8,483 bases of DNA, taken from positions 1 through 8,483 of the forward strand of contig JADGRS010000122.1 in the NCBI GenBank assembly GCA_017880705.1, given 5' to 3'. The stretch is from Burkholderiales bacterium. Lineage in GTDB: Bacteria > Pseudomonadota > Gammaproteobacteria > Burkholderiales > Usitatibacteraceae. How positions within the stretch are numbered: position 1 is the first letter of the stretch; each line of letters opens with the position of its first letter. The notes under the pieces are model-generated. The model was not told the DNA's origin, did no database searches, and worked only from the letters and a program-made list of their open reading frames with translations. Shown piece by piece: positions 7,064-8,483 of the stretch. Made by a program: the position numbers and the translations under genes.

Positions 7064-7477
7064 ATGTTATCCATCGAAATCGACCGCATCCAACGCGCGG
7101 TCCCGATGTCCCCGCGTTTCGAGCGATGGCTCGATCCCCGGGCGCCCATCGCGCGCGGCGAGGGATACGAGGTCCAGGTGCACTCGGGCCGCCACGAGGG
7201 CGCCGCGAATGTGCGCGCTATATCGGCCGCGCGTACGCTCCTCGCGATTCGCGTCGACGGCGGGAAACGCGTCGCGCTCGAGGTGCCCTGCGGCCAGCGC
7301 GCCTTCCTGGTGATCGTCTCCGGAGCCGGGCGCATCGAGGGCGACGGCGACACCGTGGTGAAGGCCGACGACATCGTGTGGTTCAAGAGCGTGGACGGCG
7401 AGGAGCCCGCCCTCCTCGGCCTCGAGGCCGACGTCGAGCTGCACGCGCTCCTCTACAGCGAGGCCTCCCTCGAATAG
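7064..7477 (+). CDS. Small cupin-like protein resembling the C-terminal domain of pirin/YhhW proteins
   Basis: 137 residues from the ATG at 7064 to the TAG at 7475-7477, with no signal peptide or membrane segment. Residues about 58-135 read as the second cupin of pirin-family proteins: a strand-rich pattern TLLAIRVDGGKRVALEVP, then CGQRAFLVIVSGAGRIEG, then a VVKADDIVWF turn and a final DVELHALLYSE strand. Pirin/YhhW proteins carry the metal-binding His/Glu set on the N-terminal cupin, which is absent here, so a dioxygenase activity is not supported. The first 55 residues are polar and resemble nothing I know. The frame is open further upstream, but that part is antisense to the secreted-protein gene, so 7064 is preferred. 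No Shine-Dalgarno is visible within 15 nt. Only 16 bp separate this start from the divergent ATG at 7047. Family assignment is by pattern and tentative. Confidence 0.65.
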   Translation: MLSIEIDRIQRAVPMSPRFERWLDPRAPIARGEGYEVQVHSGRHEGAANVRAISAARTLLAIRVDGGKRVALEVPCGQRAFLVIVSGAGRIEGDGDTVVKADDIVWFKSVDGEEPALLGLEADVELHALLYSEASLE

Positions 7478-7568
7478 GGCCATTCAACAGACACAAGTTC
7501 CAGCGTGGGATTCAAGGGGTATCCGCCGCGCGCACCCGGGGTTGCGATCACCCCCGAGTGAGGGCGGC

Positions 7569-7674
7569 GAAAAGTTCGACCCGGGCGGCAGTGACGCAGT
7601 CTTGAAGAGCGAGGGCGAACAAGTGGCGGGAGCATCAGACTTCCCAATCACCTCGGCGCCCTCTCGAACTTTTC
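7569..7674. repeat. Imperfect inverted repeat, possible structured RNA or element remnant
   Basis: GAAAAGTTCGA (7569-7579) is the exact reverse complement of 7664-7674. Directly inside the right arm, CGCCCTC (7657-7663) pairs with GAGGGCG (7611-7617), leaving a 31-nt insert on the left side. A small GGGA/TCCC hairpin sits in the loop around 7628-7641. An extra pair, GTCTTGAA (7599-7606) with TTCAAGAC (7694-7701), crosses the outer stem rather than nesting in it. Transcription has not been shown. Confidence 0.5.
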
Positions 7675-7783
7675 CCCAAGCCCTGCTCGGTGTTTCAAGA
7701 CGGCGCGATGTCAACGAGTCGACACCATTTGAATCGGCACGTCGCATCTCGCACACAGTATCAACGCCCCTCGATCAACCCCT

Positions 7784-7941
7784 GGCGTGGAAGGGTTGCG
7801 GTTCTTCTCGGGAGGGGGTGCCCCGCTCGCCGCGGATAAGGAGGTGCGCGGGGAATTCGAGCGCAAATCGTAAGAAGCGAGATCTCTCACCGTAGGGAGG
7901 CCGAGGTCCCCCGGGTCGAGAAGAACCGCCCCTTCCACGCC
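7784..7941. repeat. Long imperfect inverted repeat (25 bp arms), candidate MITE or structured RNA
   Basis: The left arm GCGGTTCTTCTCG (7798-7810) matches the reverse complement of 7917-7929 over 13 bp. After a 2-base bulge (TT, 7796-7797), GGCGTGGAAGGG (7784-7795) matches the reverse complement of 7930-7941 over 12 bp. Further in, GGGGG (7814-7818) can pair with CCCCC (7908-7912), and the loop holds CCCCGC/GCGGGG (7821-7826 with 7848-7853). The 106-nt interior has no gene. The flanks are similar in direct orientation: TCGATCAACC before the left arm and TCGCTCACC just after the right, which could be a decayed target duplication. Confidence 0.6.
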
Positions 7942-8013
7942 TGGTCGCTCACCGGGTTGTTGAATTCCCCGCCTGGCCGATCACCGGGTTGTTGAATTCC
8001 GCGCCTGGTCGAT
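7938..8013. repeat. Tandem repeat, 32-bp unit, about 2.4 copies
   Basis: CGCCTGGTCGCT (7938), CGCCTGGCCGAT (7970) and CGCCTGGTCGAT (8002) begin three successive units spaced exactly 32 bp. The 19-bp CACCGGGTTGTTGAATTCC at 7950-7968 is repeated identically at 7982-8000. The first unit begins inside the right arm of the inverted repeat at 7784-7941, and the third stops where the hydrolase -10 box begins. Confidence 0.85.
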
Positions 8014-8016
8014 AAT
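7989..8016 (+). promoter_or_regulatory. Candidate promoter of the hydrolase gene, partly inside the tandem repeat
   Basis: TTGTTG (7989-7994), 16-bp spacer, GATAAT (8011-8016), 30 bp before the hydrolase ATG. The -35 is part of the 32-bp repeat and is present in the earlier copy too (7957-7962), but only the last unit is followed by a -10-like sequence. Confidence 0.45.
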
Positions 8017-8035
8017 GGGGACGACCCATCCGATC

Positions 8036-8041
8036 GAGAGG
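8036..8041 (+). promoter_or_regulatory. Ribosome binding site of the hydrolase gene
   Basis: GAGAGG lies 5 nt before the ATG at 8047, a good Shine-Dalgarno that fixes this start. Confidence 0.65.
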
Positions 8042-8046
8042 TCACC

Positions 8047-8483
8047 ATGTTGAGGCTCGCAATCGCATTGCTGGCGTTCGCGTCGCTCCCTGCTTCAGCC
8101 GTGGACCGCCTCGTCGGCATCGAAACGCGTCCGGGCGTGAAGGTCGCGTACTGGTGGATGGAGCGCCCCGATGCGGTCGCGACCGTGATGCTGCTGCCGG
8201 GCGGCGAGGGCGGCATCGGCATGAAGGACGGCGTGCCGACATCGAGCAATTTCCTGGTGCGCAGCCGCGATCTCTTCGCCGCGGCGGGCTACAACGTCGC
8301 CGTCGTCGGAAAGCCGAGCGATCGCCAGGACCTCGACCCCGGATTCCGCGCGAGCCCCGACCATGTCGCCGACCGGAGGCGCATCGCCGAAAAGCTGCGC
8401 AAGGATTTCGGCAAGCCCGTGTGGCTCGGGGGCACCAGTCTCGGCACGATATCCGCCGCGGCGACCGCCATCGCGGCGGATCC
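8047..8483 (+). CDS. Exported alpha/beta hydrolase, 3' truncated by window edge
   Basis: The frame is open from the ATG at 8047 to the end of the window, 145 codons plus two bases; the C-terminus is outside. Residues 1-18 form a signal peptide (MLRLAIALLAFASLPASA) with likely cleavage after ASA, so the enzyme should act in the periplasm or be released. The alpha/beta-hydrolase pattern follows: a strand and turn ATVMLLPGGEGG (45-56), where the first turn after the strand often shapes the oxyanion hole, a GYNVAVVGKPSD strand (81-92), and a nucleophile elbow GGTSLGT (128-134) with Ser131 in G-x-S-x-G. The acid and histidine of the triad lie beyond the window edge. The substrate cannot be inferred. 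It has its own ribosome site and probable promoter and appears to be the first gene of its transcript. Confidence 0.85.
   Translation, partial: MLRLAIALLAFASLPASAVDRLVGIETRPGVKVAYWWMERPDAVATVMLLPGGEGGIGMKDGVPTSSNFLVRSRDLFAAAGYNVAVVGKPSDRQDLDPGFRASPDHVADRRRIAEKLRKDFGKPVWLGGTSLGTISAAATAIAAD

Larger units (their letters stand above)
7478..8046. other. Gene-poor intergenic region with nested repeats
   Basis: About 570 bp between the cupin gene and the hydrolase gene. Short open frames exist on both strands, but their products are Ser/Pro/Arg-rich and low in complexity, with no recognisable domain or ribosome site. The region instead carries two long inverted repeats (7569-7674 and 7784-7941), a 32-bp tandem repeat (7938-8013) and the hydrolase promoter. 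No tRNA or rRNA was recognised. GGGGT (7538-7542) can pair with ACCCC (7550-7554) after the cupin gene, but no T-run follows, so it is a weak terminator candidate at best. Confidence 0.6.

Noticed and set aside
7484..7756. 90-codon minus-strand frame in the intergenic region
   Set aside because: No recognisable domain or ribosome site. It may reflect an interspersed repeat, but it is not supported as a gene.
7542..7895. 117-codon plus-strand frame in the intergenic region
   Set aside because: Ser/Arg/Pro-rich, no domain, no ribosome site, and it runs through both inverted repeats; better explained as non-coding.
7938..8013. CRISPR array
   Set aside because: The copies are directly adjacent, with no variable spacers between them, and there are too few units. 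It is a simple tandem repeat.

Overview
The window is GC-rich and looks like chromosomal DNA of a high-GC betaproteobacterium. That placement is an inference. It rests on the GC-rich third codon positions, TAAAAT/GATAAT-type -10 boxes close to start codons, a short CioAB-type bd oxidase, and a KdpD whose ERVHYV-type linker and IQSGEV motif resemble betaproteobacterial KdpDs as I remember them. No database search was possible.

Layout. (1) 1-1655, plus strand: the 3' part of a response regulator fused to GGDEF and EAL domains, a cyclic-di-GMP enzyme; its 5' end lies outside the window. (2) 3994-1652, minus strand: a compact two-gene operon, cydA-cydB, for a short-Q-loop (CIO-type) cytochrome bd quinol oxidase. 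(3) 4055-6538, plus strand: a kdpD-like sensor gene divergent from cydA across 60 bp, with no kdpFABC or kdpE adjacent. (4) 7047-6535, minus strand: a small secreted four-cysteine protein of unknown function. (5) 7064-7477, plus strand: a single-domain cupin resembling the C-terminal half of pirin/YhhW proteins, starting 16 bp from the divergent secreted-protein gene. (6) 7478-8046: about 570 bp with no convincing gene but two long inverted repeats and a 32-bp tandem repeat. (7) 8047 to the edge, plus strand: the 5' part of an exported alpha/beta hydrolase.

The most notable observation is the KdpD homologue. It keeps the N-terminal KdpD ATPase-like domain, the USP domain, four membrane helices, the GAF domain and the ATP-binding (CA) domain. 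The whole dimerisation/phosphoacceptor (DHp) segment with its SHDLRTPL histidine box is missing, in frame, at about residues 661-668. As written it cannot work as a standard histidine kinase. Its position beside a terminal oxidase rather than a potassium pump suggests a repurposed or decaying sensor.

Two convergent gene pairs end on the same palindromic CTAG, so each stop codon lies inside the other's. The intergenic region at 7478-8046 looks like a small nest of mobile or structured repeats. The last tandem unit seems to supply the -35 of the hydrolase promoter.
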